This document shows, one piece after another, positions 21,016-31,430 of a DNA stretch of 64,000 nt. Source of the DNA: Adenophora triphylla var. japonica (taxonomy: Eukaryota; Streptophyta; Magnoliopsida; Asterales; Campanulaceae); the NCBI GenBank assembly GCA_022495995.1, contig JAFEMH010001352.1, positions 424,012 through 488,011 on the forward strand, read 5' to 3'. The position numbers were made by a program, and so were the translations under genes. Below the pieces are notes generated by a model. The model was not told the DNA's origin and searched no databases. It saw only the letters and a program-made list of their open reading frames with translations. Positions within the stretch are counted from its first letter, which is position 1. Every line of letters begins with the position of its first letter.

Positions 21016-21954
21016 CTAAGCTATTGACTGGGTAGACCCAGGAGAATTCTCTTTGGCAGCTTCATTCTCTGGAGTAGGAGAAGGAGGATTTTCAGTTATT
21101 TCAGTAGTAGGAGCCGGAGTAGGAAGAATCTCCTTCTGCCCACGGAGCGCATCCCGCGTCCCTTGGCCTTGTCAAGAGACTTATTTGCCGCATCAAGCTG
21201 GCCAATGAATCCCTTCAAATCTGCCTCCTTCTCAGTCAGAGAATCCGACAGAGTCCTCACCCTGTCCTCCGCCTTCATCAAAGCCTTGGACTTGTCCGCC
21301 AGAATCCTAGTCTGCTCGGAGTAAGCGGTGGCCTGCTCATCAGAGATTTCTCTCAGCCACATAACCTTGTTGCTCAGCTACAAAGAGAAATTTTTTGTCA
21401 ATTATCAAACCGAAAAAGTTAAGATGCGGAGATAAAAAGGAAAGCTAAAATTTACCTCTGTGACCGTGAGGCCAATATCACCCATCAGGGCAACAACATT
21501 CTCCTTGGCCCCAACATTCTGGTAGAAGTCAGGGGCGTAGAGCCTGTTCAAAAGACCAAGCCTTACTATTTATTGAAGCCCTCTGCGGGCATAGAGATCC
21601 ACCCCTTTGATTGCGGGCACATCCTCGAGCTTACTCTTTAAGCCCCACGCAGCTTCACGTGTGTTGAGGGGCAGAAGAGGGTAGGAAAAAGTGCAGACCA
21701 TGGCCCCTCTGGAAGTAGTAGGAGCTGAGGGGGGGAGAGTGGAAGCTTGGGCATGTGCCACATCAGTTCGATAGGTTTTCTGCTGCCTCTCCTTGTCCGC
21801 AACATCAGTCTTAGAGGCAGGCCTCTTTCTAGACTGGTCAGAATGGCCGGTGGAGATAGTTCGCTCACCAGCTGGACTGGGACCATGGCTGGATGGTACT
21901 GGCCCCTTCGAAGGCAAAGGCAGATGCTTGGTCTGAGGAATCCCCTTGACTCCG
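21016..21954 (-). pseudogene. Gypsy antisense ORF (Transposase_28-like), C-terminal half
   Basis: Opposite in direction to pol. From 21,917 downward: a Ser/Pro-rich stretch, then SYPLLPLNTREAAWGLKSKL, VPAIKGVDLYARRG, then (21,362-21,165) a coiled coil with WLREISDEQATAY, ADKSKALMKAEDRVRTLSDS and LTEKEADLKG, and a Pro/Glu tail ending GSTQSIA and TAG at 21,016. This matches the C-terminal half of the antisense ORFs at 40,986-43,757 and 53,423-56,585. Such ORFs are known in Tat-lineage plant gypsy elements and are often annotated as putative gypsy-type transposon protein. The N-terminal half is cut off by CACTA 2 at 21,955. Function is unknown. Confidence 0.65.
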
Positions 21955-22450
21955 CACTACCAGAAACAGGTCATTTAGCGACGGAATTATCAGCGACGGA
22001 CAGATTCCGTCGCTAAATAGCGGCGGAATATAGGCTTTAGCGTCGGAATATTTTTGGCGTCAAATTTAGCGACGGAATTTAATTCCGCCGCTAAATTCCG
22101 CCGCTAAAACGAATATTCCTCGAATATTCGTTTATTTCCGCCGCTAATTTGGCGGTTGATTTACCGACGGAATATTCCGCCGCTAAATCTTTATCAGCGA
22201 CGGAATTATTCCGCCGGTGAAAATATATCATTTTTTTATTTTTTTATTTATCAGCGTCGGAAATATTCCGACGGTGAAATTAAAATATTTTTTATTTTTC
22301 TTTTTGAAATATTACACCGACGGAATATTTCCGACGGTGAAATTAAATGTTTTTTTTTTTTATTTATTAAACACCGACGGAATATTTCCGTCGCTGATAA
22401 TTTAATATTTTTTTATTTATCAGCGACGGAAATATTCCGTTGCTGATAAT
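21955..22450. mobile_element. CACTA element 2, single terminus only
   Basis: Starts CACTACCAGAAACAGGTCAT and continues with about 490 bp of subterminal palindromes nearly identical to the right end of CACTA 1 in inverted orientation. No second CACTA terminus or transposase is found before copia B at 23,153, so this is one end of a truncated or deleted copy. It cuts the gypsy antisense ORF. Confidence 0.85.
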
Positions 22451-23152
22451 AAAATGTAATTTTTGTTTATTTTTAGAACTAATTAACAAAATAACAAACT
22501 AAAAAACATTAAAATATCATAAATATTTATGATATTTTTGAAAAAATAAATAAATCATAAATATTTATTAATTTTAATTTTATAATGCCATTATTTTTAT
22601 TTATATAAAATATGAACGTTATTTTAATAACTTGTTGATATTTTTGTTGTCTGCAGTCACATGCACGGTACTGTAAGGCTGGCTATGGCTAGCTACACTC
22701 AAAATCTACTTTTAAGATTGTATTTATAGAAGGATCATGCCAAACCATAATCGAATCAGGCCAAGCAAGTTGCCGTTTCTTACGATTTTTTTATTTGCCG
22801 GTTTAATTTATTTATTTAGGACTCGTACCTAGTGGCGTATCTAGAATGTTTTGACGGCGGTCGCACAATTTACACTATAAAATTTCGAACTATTTTTTTT
22901 TCCAAACGGGACTAGATCGATAAACGTCTGCTAATCTTGTGGGCACTAGTGGTGATGTTCATCGGGCGAGCACTTGGTTGTAAGTTACTCAGAGCGACTA
23001 GATATGTTCGCTTGATTGTTGTGCTATCCACAGATAATTATTCGGATGGGCCGGTTCTGTTCTAGGCTTTGTTTTAAGCCTGACTTTGAATTGCTCGTCG
23101 TCTGTTGGTCGTTGTATCGATCGGGATAATTTCTCAAAGTGACGAACTGACC
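22451..23152. other. Region between CACTA 2 array and copia B, no gene recognised
   Basis: The AT-rich first part (22,451-22,640), with a palindrome AAATATCATAAATATTTATGATATTT at about 22,510-22,537, may be CACTA 2 interior. The remainder is of mixed composition with no recognisable protein or repeat. The short minus-strand ORFs at 22,998-23,236 run across the copia LTR boundary and are chance. Confidence 0.4.
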
Positions 23153-23689
23153 TGTTAGAACAGAGTCTATGTATAAGATAGAAAACAAGCAACAATCACA
23201 CAGGTATACGTGGTTCACCAACTTGGTTACGTCCACGTGCAGATGGAGAGAATATTATTATCTTTTGGAAATCAACAGATTACAATCTCTAATCTAGTGC
23301 ACGAATTTTTGACAAAGAATTTCTGTCTGTGCAAACCCTAGTTCTAAAGAAACATATGAGCAAAAGGAACTACAAATATGGTCGGGGGTAGATTCTATTT
23401 ATATGCATACTCCAAACCCTGCAGGGTTTTCAAACCTGATTCAGATTAGCCGCTCAAAAGCCCAGATCAAGCCTACCGCGCGATCGCCCCCCTTGGGCGC
23501 GAGATCGCCCGCTTAGAAAGGCGCGATCGCCCCCTGGGGGTGCGCGATCGCTCGGTTTAGGTAGAAACTGAGCGCGACTGCGCCCTCAGATCCGGTTATC
23601 GCTCAAGCAGATATCCCTTGAATTCCGAATTTTGATTGTTTACTCCCCTAATTTAGATGTCCCCAACTTCTATGACACCAAACTCAACA
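23153..23689 (-). mobile_element. Ty1/copia LTR B (complete, minus orientation)
   Basis: 537 bp with TG...CA ends; on the minus strand it starts TGTTGAGTTTGGTGTCATAG and ends CTCTGTTCTAACA. The internal region with its polypurine tract (AAGGTGGAAATT on the minus strand) adjoins at 23,690, so it is the 3' LTR of copia B. Near the 3' end it carries the conserved ACCACGTATACCTGTGTGAT stretch typical of copia LTRs. GCGATCGC palindromes cluster at 23,478-23,560. The 5' LTR is missing, so the target duplication cannot be checked. Confidence 0.85.
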
Positions 23690-23944
23690 AATTTCCACCT
23701 TGACATCTAACCTCCAGATCATAACCAGAACTCCCCCTCTGCCTTAGATGCTATCTAATAGCTGTGAACATTCAGCAAGTACAATTAATGTTGAAACTTT
23801 CTAGTTGGAACAGAATTCGTGAACATGTCAGCAGGATTGTCCGTAGTACCTACTTTTTTCACCTTGATCCACTTCTCAAGACTTTGTTGTATACATGTCA
23901 AACCCCTCTAAAACTTTCTTGATGAGAACAAGTTTCGTTGGCTT
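23690..23944 (-). pseudogene. Copia B polyprotein C-terminus, RNase H internally deleted
   Basis: The minus strand ends with [16 protein letters not shown], as in copia A. Upstream of IKVKKVG it jumps directly to sequence from the end of the reverse transcriptase (a frame reading DRSQRNLFSSRKF then RGLTCIQQ), so nearly all of RNase H is deleted at about 23,878. The gene continues across the solo LTR at 25,991. Confidence 0.75.
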
Positions 23945-23949
23945 CTATC

Positions 23950-25985
23950 TGTAAGTACCCAAATCCGGATCGTCAAAATCCGTTAGAAAGTTAACCGAAA
24001 TCCGTTAACTGGCCCGCTCCAGGTTAACCGGAACTCGTTAAGCTCCCCGTTGCCGTGCCAATGAGACGTCCCGGGACTGCCCCGTGCATCCCGACGTCAA
24101 AGCGTACTTGACACACGTCATCGCACGTGAAAGTACGGCTTTCCCTGAAAAACGCACTTTCCGGCACTTTCCGGGGGCGTTTCGGACATTTTCCGGACTG
24201 TTATTTAAAAAACGGACTAAACCGGGACCCGGGAACGAACTCCCATGCAAATGGTGAGTCATAGGACACGTGGCAGCCATGCCACCTCCCTCCCATCACC
24301 CTTCAATCAGAAATCAAAGGGAAAAGACTAAAATACCCCTGGTATACAGTCTAAGTCCGGCCGGACTCCCTCTGCAGTTTTCAGATATTGCCAGCAAGCC
24401 CCTCCAATTTCCAAAGTTTCACAAAACCCCCTGGATTTCAGCCTAAGTCCGGCCGGACTCCTACTGAAAATTCACCTATAAATAGAAGTTGCTGTCAAAG
24501 CCAAAAACACAACATTTTTCACTCCCAAAAATCACAAACCCCACGGCCCAAACTAGTTTCACCCCCTCCCGAGCTCCCGTTTTGCCTCGATTCGCGTGAA
24601 ACTTTCGTATTTCGATCAAATACGCCCCTCACCACTCCGAAACACCGTTCCAAACCGATTTCCGTATCCCGTATACACCTCTCGAGCCAAAGGAGTCGAC
24701 CCTAGTCATAGGTATAACTCCCTCTCTCTAATCTCTCGTTTTGTCTCGGTTTACGCGCCAATCGCTACAACCGTTTCGAACAACGTTGTCGAAATGTAGA
24801 CGCCTCCGTCTAACGGGGTCCGATACGTTTTAGCCCCTCGATCCTCTTCTCTTCCCGTAAGAGAAGTAATCACGGGTTAAAACGGCGTTCCGACCCCGTT
24901 CCGTTTACTTTTTATGTCATTTACCATTCCGGATCGATCGATCCGTCGATCGTCATTTACTTTTCTGTCATTTACAATTCCGAGCCGTTTTGGCTCGTCG
25001 ATCGTCATTTACAATTCCGAGCCATTTTGGCTCGTCGATCGTCATTTACAATTTCGAGTCGTTTTGGCTCGTTGATCGTCATTTACGATTCCGGATCGTT
25101 TGATTCCGTTGATACCGCATTTAAATACTGTCATTTACAAGTCCGACCCGTTTGGATCGTGATAGTATTTACCTTTCAAAGTTCGAGTCGCAACCCGATT
25201 CGTTGATCGCAAAATCATTTAATACGCTTTTTCCCGTAAAAATCGTTAACAATGTAATGCCCGGTTCAAAACCGGAGTTCGTCCTTCGAACTCTCTTTCA
25301 AAACACGCGAAATGACGTTTGGCATCTAAACGCTCATCTTCAAACTAAAAGCCGCCATTTGACATTCAAAATCATTTAATACGTTTTTTCCCGTAAAAAT
25401 CGTTAACAATGACTCGCCCGATTCAAAAACCGGAGTTTGACCTTCGAACTCCTTTTCAAACCCAAAATCGACATTTGCCACGCAAACGCTCATTTCCGTC
25501 TCAAAACCAACGTTTGTCATTCAAACGCTCGTCTTTTCAAACAAAGTCACCTAATCAACGTTTGACATTCAAACCAAGATTAAGCTTGTCATTCAAGCCC
25601 CCATTTCAAAACACACACACACACACAATTTTCGAGAAAGGTAGAAAGACTCGTCATACGAGGCATTTTGGGTGATCTCGTAATACTCTTCCCGAAATGT
25701 AACGTGACCTCCGAACCTAACAATCTCTGGTACTCAAAAAGCTTTTTACTCGTTTTTGCTACCAATAAAAATGATCCCCTGTTTTCAAAAGCCTTTTCCT
25801 AAGTTTTTGCTACCAATAAAAATGACACCATTTTCACTAAAGCCGTTTCTCAACGTTTTGGGCTCAAAATACAAAAACCGCGTGGCGACTCCTCATTTTC
25901 CTTCCCATGAAGCGAGGTCTCAGACACCAACCCTCCGCGAAAGACAACCGCGTTTCGCGCCCGCGCGAAATCCCGATTAATTTCA
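23950..25985 (+). mobile_element. Solo LTR, 2,036 bp, target duplication CTATC
   Basis: Begins TGTAAGTACCCAAATCCGGA and ends GATTAATTTCA. CTATC is present on both sides (23,945-23,949 and 25,986-25,990), inside the copia B reverse transcriptase. TATAAATA at 24,477-24,484 gives plus orientation. The palindrome AGTCCGGCCGGACT occurs twice upstream of it (24,354 and 24,446). A tandem of three to four ~41 bp units (GTCATTTACAATTCCGAGCC) lies at 24,950-25,100. CGTGGCGACTCC near the 3' end recalls Tat/Ogre-type gypsy LTRs. No internal domain remains. The ORFs inside it are not convincing genes. Confidence 0.88.
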
Positions 25986-25990
25986 CTATC

Positions 25991-26840
25991 CCTTATAGAT
26001 CTCCAACCTAGAATTTCTTTTTGCACCAAAATCTTTCATCTCTAACTCTGCAGACAGTAGACCCTTCAACTTCTTGACAATCGCTATCAATATATCGTCA
26101 ACACAAAGAACCAAATAGATGATCGAACCATCCACTAACTTATTGTGATACACACAATAGTCATACGCGTTCCTCGTATAACCAATCTTTGTCATATAAC
26201 TGTTAAACCACTTGTACCACTGCCTAGGCGATTGCTTGATCCCATAAAAGGGCAAACCCCGGTGCGTCAAGCGGGGGTTGGGAGAGGAAACCATTTGCTA
26301 GAGCCTTCCCCTGACAATTGCGAAGAGGTTGTTCGCCAAGGTTCGAAACCACGACCTTATGGTCACCAAAGGAGAAACTTAACCGTTGTGCCAAGGCTCG
26401 CCCTCGATTGCTTGATCCCATACAAAGAATTTTTCAACTTACACATGTAGTCTTCTTTTTTCGAAACCTGAATCATATCTAGCTGTTCGAGCTTCAAATC
26501 CTGACGTGCCACCATTGCTAATAGCACTCTGATAGAAGTGTGTCTAACCACTGGTGAAAAAATCTCATTGTAGTCAACGCCCTCCCACCGTGTGAAACCC
26601 CTTACAACTACACGAGCTTTATACTTGACCCCCTCTGATGGTGACATACCTTTCTTTTTCTTGAAGACCCACTTGCAAGTCAAAATCTTTCAGCCTCTTC
26701 TGGCAAATTGGTTAGCTTTCATGTCGAATTCTTTTGAAATGACTCCATCTCATCTCCCATAGTTGCATGCCAATGAGCAGACTCTAAACATATAACTGAT
26801 TCTTTAAAAGTAGCAATGGAACCAAACTGATATTTATAAA
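25991..26840 (-). pseudogene. Copia B reverse transcriptase, interrupted
   Basis: From 26,840 downward: AHWHATMGDEMESFQKN, then (after a frameshift) KWVFKKKKG, YKARVVVRGFTRWEGVDYNE, IFSPVVRHTSIRVLLAMVA, LEQLDMIQVS, then the SINE, then YGIKQSPRQWYKWFNSYM, DYCVYHN, VLCVDDILIA and SRLEIYKG. These are the copia reverse transcriptase blocks. The catalytic motif is CVDD where most copia elements have YVDD. Frameshifts, a SINE (26,247-26,404) and the solo LTR make it non-functional. Confidence 0.9.
26247..26404 (-). mobile_element. tRNA-derived SINE (Au-like), copy 1
   Basis: A 158 bp insertion flanked by an exact 18 bp target duplication CGATTGCTTGATCCCATA (26,229-26,246 and 26,405-26,422). On the minus strand it starts GGGCGAGCCTTGGCACAACG (pol III box A like) and contains GGTTTCGAACCTTGG (box B like), ending in TTTT. 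Head and short T tail resemble Au-type plant SINEs. It lies in the copia reverse transcriptase. A related copy is at 62,918. Confidence 0.9.
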
Positions 26841-27278
26841 ATGTGTAGTACCGGGGGTACCTGATCAGTCGGGAACGGTGTTTGGATATCTCGACAAACA
26901 ACGAACGGCGCGCCCCACAAAAATCATCTGACGTGAGAATCAGTATATGTATATATGAACAATATATCATTATGAATGTGACGAGGGTACGTGAGAAAAA
27001 GTGTATAGAGGGTGTAGAGTTCCGTTTGAAAGGAAGGGGATGACCATTTTTATAGGAAGTTTTTAGTTTGATAGATATCTATTCCATAATTATAGCTGAC
27101 CACTTCCTTGATTACAGATAATCGACTCCTAATATATATTTAACTGTCCAAATTATGGGGAGATAACGTAGGAGGTAATTAATTGTGCCCTTATTTCAGG
27201 GATATTTAATCAGGAAATTATATTTCGTTCATTCCTTATTTTAATAAGGAATCTTCTTATTCTAATATAACTCTAATC

Positions 27279-27351
<73 letters not shown>

Positions 27352-27773
27352 TATATATATAACAAACATTTGTTTAATGTATGATTAGATGCTTAATTGT
27401 TAGTCTTTTATTTGGGTGGATGAATTAAATAATGCAAATTATATATTATCAAATGACTAATCTATAGAAGTGAAACAAGTTGTGGACTAAAGAAAAAAGG
27501 AGAGAGGGGGAAATACAGCGTCAATTATTGTCTATAACAAACAAGAAGGCATCTTTCTCTTTGTTCATTTTGAACATTAAAAATAATTGTTGGACCTTAA
27601 AGTGGCCATGGAAATTCTTGTGCAGAATGGAATAAAGTAAATTAAGTTTGTTTGTGGACGATGTTGGACATAAAAGTCGCCATGGAACGTTCAAAGATTC
27701 TTCGTTGTTTCTGAGAAAGAGTTCGAGATCAGAGAGCAGACCGGCCACAACGTCTGTGGAGGTGTAGCGTATA
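26841..27773. other. Intergenic DNA with (TA)n, weak ORF
   Basis: No recognised gene. A (TA)n run at about 27,283-27,358. A 75-residue minus-strand frame at 27,521-27,748 (MAGLLSDLELFLRNNEE...) has fairly normal composition but no known domain and no supporting signal; it could be an exon or chance. Confidence 0.35.
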
Positions 27774-28048
27774 CTCCCTCCGTCCCATAGATTTATGGAC
27801 TTTTGGGTTTTGCACGGGGATTAAGGAGGAAATATTATATTGAAAGTGTTGTGAGTGTGAAAATAAAATAGGAGAGAGAATGAGTGGAGAGAATAGTAAA
27901 TTATAATGGTGATGTGAGTATTAAAATAATGTAGGAGAGAGAATGAGCGGAGGGAATAGTAAAGATTCCTTTTCATTTAGGGAAAGTTAGATATTATTGT
28001 GGGACGCCCAAAATAGAAAGTTTACATATTATTGTGGGACGGAGGGAG
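27774..28048. mobile_element. Stowaway-like MITE (Tc1/mariner type)
   Basis: 275 bp with terminal inverted repeats CTCCCTCCGTCCCA and TGGGACGGAGGGAG flanked by TA on both sides (27,772-27,773 and 28,049-28,050). Inside are two copies of a ~55 bp unit containing GGAGAGAGAATGAG. It has no coding capacity. It ends about 4 bp before the start of the PUP duplication unit. Confidence 0.95.
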
Positions 28049-28619
28049 TATATTTTAGGGTTCCATGTCTCAACCATAAGGGTTTGAGGTTGGTTTAGCC
28101 TTACTTAAAACCCAAGTGGATTACTTTTTCTTTTTGTTTTCTCATTTGCATGGTCCATATGTAGAGGATAGGAGAGTATCTTTCATATTTAATCCTAGGT
28201 TCATTCTCGTCAGTCAATTGTATATATGTACTAAAGCATTTTTTTTTTCCTTTTCCCTTTATAATCCTTATCCTTATTTATTTAATTACAAAGTGAAATT
28301 TTAAAAAAGAAAAATGACAGTGAGTGGAGTGGAGTGGAGTGGAGTGGAGCATCTTTGTTTCTGTATCAACCACGTACCCATTACAGAAAGAAAAAAAATA
28401 AAATATTAAAATTTTAATATATTCTTAGAGCTCAAGGACTGCCAGTACCCATGGTTATGGTTAAGTTTGTAAAACAACTGTTAGCTTCAAAATTATTATA
28501 TTATCATCACAAGAATATATTCATCCAAAACTAGCACTCACTCATTTTCAGATTCATAAATAGCTAATTTTGGTCTTCAAACAATGAAGGAACATTAACA
28601 TCCATCTGTCTCTAAGAAT

Positions 28620-29690
28620 ATGGCTCAGCCTTTGCAATACAGGTGGTGGCTACGAATAACCATCTTTACCATATGCATCCTTGGTGGCCAATCAATCGCC
28701 ACACTCTTGCTTAGGCTGTATTTCGACAAAGGAGGAAAGAGTCAATGGATGGCAACTCTTGTGCAAATGGTAGGCTTTCCAATCCTCATTCCCTTCATGT
28801 TCATCTTTATCTATCCTGCAAGAAAACACACAGTACCCTCTCAAAAAACTCCTTCCTCCAAACCTTCTTTCTCAATCCTCTTGTCACTCTATATTTTCCT
28901 TGGGCTTCTTTTTGCTATAAATTGCTCCTTGGTCACTCTTGGCGTCGCAAATCTACCCGTGTCCACCTTTTCTCTAATATTGGCAAGTCAACTGGCCTTC
29001 AACGCGGTATTTTCCTACTTTCTCAATGCCCAAAAGTTCACTCCTCTTATCATCAACTCTCTTTTTCTTATCACCATTTCCTCCGTTCTTCTTGTATTCC
29101 AAACCAATGACCAACAAGGATCCTCATCTAACAAAATCTCTAAAGCCAAATATGCCCTTGGTTTCTTATGCACCGTAGGTGGAGCCGCTACTGGGGGATT
29201 ACTTCTCTCCGTAACCCAATTTTCTTTCAGAAAGATTGTGAAAACGACAACATTGAAAGTGGTATTCGATTTGGTCATCTACCAATGCTTAGTCTCGTCT
29301 ATTTTGATTGTCATGTGTCTTTTCGTGAGCAAAGAGTGGAAGACTCTAAAGGGGGAGATGGAAGGATATAAGCTTGGAAGGGTATCCTATGTGATAACTT
29401 TGGTTGGGGCAGCCATGTCTTGGCAAGTTTTTGACATGGGTTTGATTGGGTTGGTCTTTGAGGTGTCTTCATTGTTCTCCAATATCATAAGTGCTGTGGG
29501 TTTGCCTATTGTGCCCATTTTTGCTGTAGTGTTCTTCCATGACAACATGAGTGGAGTGAAGGTGATTGCATTGTTGTTGGCGATTTGGGGATTCATTTCC
29601 TACATTTATCAGGAATATCTCGACGACTCTAAGTCCAAGACTGAAGCTAGTGATGATGTAAATGAAGTTTCTCTCACAGAAAGGGTCTAG
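28620..29690 (+). CDS. Purine permease (PUP family), copy 1, intact
   Basis: 356 residues, a membrane transporter of the plant purine permease family (drug/metabolite transporter superfamily). Such proteins carry purine bases, cytokinins or related alkaloids across the plasma membrane or tonoplast by proton symport. Family signatures: WWLRITIFTICILGGQSIAT with LLLRLYFDKGGKSQW at the start; QMVGFPILIPFMF; LPVSTFSLILASQLAFNAVF; YALGFLCTVGGAATGGLL; and the C-terminal MSWQVFDMGLIGLVFEVSSL, FSNIISAVGLPIVPIFAVVF and LLAIWGFISYIYQEY. About ten hydrophobic segments are visible. The start at MAQPLQYRWW is the first Met in frame; many family members have a longer N terminus, often in a small first exon, so an upstream exon cannot be excluded. 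A TATA-like CATAAATAG lies about 65 bp upstream. It is closest in look to the PUP10/PUP11 group, but substrate cannot be told from sequence. Confidence 0.93.
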   Translation: MAQPLQYRWWLRITIFTICILGGQSIATLLLRLYFDKGGKSQWMATLVQMVGFPILIPFMFIFIYPARKHTVPSQKTPSSKPSFSILLSLYIFLGLLFAINCSLVTLGVANLPVSTFSLILASQLAFNAVFSYFLNAQKFTPLIINSLFLITISSVLLVFQTNDQQGSSSNKISKAKYALGFLCTVGGAATGGLLLSVTQFSFRKIVKTTTLKVVFDLVIYQCLVSSILIVMCLFVSKEWKTLKGEMEGYKLGRVSYVITLVGAAMSWQVFDMGLIGLVFEVSSLFSNIISAVGLPIVPIFAVVFFHDNMSGVKVIALLLAIWGFISYIYQEYLDDSKSKTEASDDVNEVSLTERV

Positions 29691-29992
29691 GTGATGGAAT
29701 GCATTCAGAAAATTTGTGTGATTGTACTTGCAATTGATTTCTCAAGGGGACTCCCATGCATGCTCGTTTGTTACGCAATAATGATCATTTCATTCTGTCT
29801 TATTTGTTGGTTTGATATTCCTCAAGGGGGGAAATTGATTTGGATATAATTTCAAACCTACCCACTCTCTGAGTTTTTACTTTTCTTTTTGGATTGCATC
29901 AAAATAAGGTTTTATTACTTAAAATAATGAACAATGAGATTAGCCAACTTGCTACTGTCACAATAACAACTCGCTTACTATTATCTACCAAT
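29691..29992 (+). other. 3' flank of PUP copy 1
   Basis: Untranslated and intergenic sequence up to the duplication breakpoint, conserved in copy 2 (47,214-47,518) with small indels. No separate gene. Confidence 0.6.
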
Positions 29993-30349
29993 TTTTAGGG
30001 TTCCATGTCTCAACCATAAGGGGTTGAGGTTGGTTTAGCCTTACTTAAAACCCAAGTGGATTACTTTTTCTTTTTGTTTTCTCATTTGCATGGTCCATAT
30101 GTAGAGGATAGGAGAGTATCTTTCATATTTAATCCTAGGTTCATTCTCGTCAGTCAATTGTATATATGTACTAAAGCATTTTTCTTTTCCTTTTCCCTTT
30201 ATAATCCTTATCCTTATTTATTTAATTACAAAGTGAAATTTTAAAAAGAAAAATGACAGTGAGTGAAGTGGAGTGGAGCATCTTTGTTTCTGTATCAACC
30301 ACGTACCCATTACAGAAAGAAAAAAAATAAAATATTAAAATTTTAATAT
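29993..30349 (+). repeat. Duplication unit 2, promoter part left of gypsy insertion
   Basis: Copy of 28,053-28,420 with a few differences and a shorter GGAGT repeat. It stops at AATAT (30,345-30,349), the target duplication of the gypsy element; the unit continues at 45,928. Confidence 0.93.
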
Positions 30350-31180
30350 TGATGAGCCCGGATCTACTGGACCGGGCCCGCGCTCGGTCTAGTCCAAGGA
30401 ACCAGTGACGTGGCAGTTCCTAGACCGCTGGAGGGAAGACCGCGGACAAATAGGCCCTTGTGGTCAAGACCGTGTCCCTCCTCGCATCGTCCCCATCGAG
30501 GACCATTGGGACCCTCGCTGCGGATCCGCGTGCCCGCATGAGTCATGCCCGCATCAACCGTGCTCGCGTCATATATCTTTGACCGCGGGCACAACGTTGA
30601 CCGCGGGCACATGCTTCCCGGTTAATGTCAAGCCTTGCTTGAGCAAGTTAGCTTGCGCTCACGACAGGCCACTTGCCGGCTCCCCCATCACGCATTCAAT
30701 GCGGCTCGGTCCGCGCCTACTATTCCATTTAATGCACTAAGCCGGCTACACGGCTCATGTCACTTTCGGCCATGTCCCTTGACGATCAATGTTCCCTCCC
30801 CGACAGACCAATTAGCTGCGGACACGTGTAGGCGGTCAAATACCAAAGTGCCCCCTGTGGTGATCTCGTGCTTACCTCAACAAGCACCATTGCATTGCCT
30901 ATAAATAGAAGGCCTTTACCCCCTTGGGCAAGGTAAGTTCCAAATACAATTGAGTAAGCTCTATTACTCTCTAAACCTAAACACACACACTCCAAAGGTA
31001 TTCAAAGCCTTATTACTCAGTATTCTTACTCTCACACCCGAGGGCCTGAGTTGGAGTAACATCCAACTTTGACCTTAACGGTGCTTGTTTGTGTTGTGAT
31101 CTAGGTACATCAAACCATCAAATATATCCTAGCCAGATATCCTTGAACCGCTCCTGACCCCAAAAGCTGTGGCGTCATCA
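30350..31180 (+). repeat. 5' LTR of gypsy G2
   Basis: 831 bp. TATAAATA at 30,900-30,907 is the probable promoter. GACCGCGGGCAC is repeated twice near 30,580-30,610. Its partner is at 45,070. Confidence 0.93.
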
Positions 31181-31430
31181 GTGGTTCCATTGCCGGGAAA
31201 CGACTTTCTTTCGTTTTCTCGTTAAAAATCTTTTGTTTTCAAGGCACCTCACGTGTCCTAAACAAATTCGATCTTAGAAAGGCTCTTCTTTTTACATCAC
31301 TAAGTTTTTCCCGTTTAAAACTTTTGTTTTCGTACACACCTTGTAGTCTAAACAAGCGACCGTCAAAAGACACTTCTTTTCGAGTTATTTTCGTCTTTAC
31401 GAGACATGTCTCAAATTCTCGAAAAATCTT
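31181..31430 (+). promoter_or_regulatory. Primer-binding region and untranslated leader of G2
   Basis: Begins GTGGTTCCATTGCCGGGAAA immediately after the LTR, the position of the tRNA primer-binding site. I do not assign the tRNA. The rest is leader, with AAATCTTTTGTTTTC and AAACTTTTGTTTTC similar stretches. Confidence 0.6.

Larger units (their letters stand above)
28053..29992 (+). repeat. Tandem duplication unit 1 (PUP gene copy 1)
   Basis: The 1,940 bp unit starts TTTTAGGGTTCCATGTCTCA and recurs from 29,993 (TTTTAGGGTTCCATGTCTCA again). It contains promoter, coding region and 3' flank. Unit 1 has a GGAGT repeat of about five copies at 28,325-28,349, where unit 2 has two. Confidence 0.93.

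Noticed and set aside
27521..27748. 75-residue minus-strand ORF as a host gene
   Set aside because: No recognised domain, no clear promoter or splice signals; listed only within the intergenic entry.
28745..29371. Overlapping ORFs in other frames of the PUP gene, some repeated at 46,270-47,013
   Set aside because: They are exact shadows of a well-supported 356-residue PUP frame and its copy; repetition only reflects the duplication.
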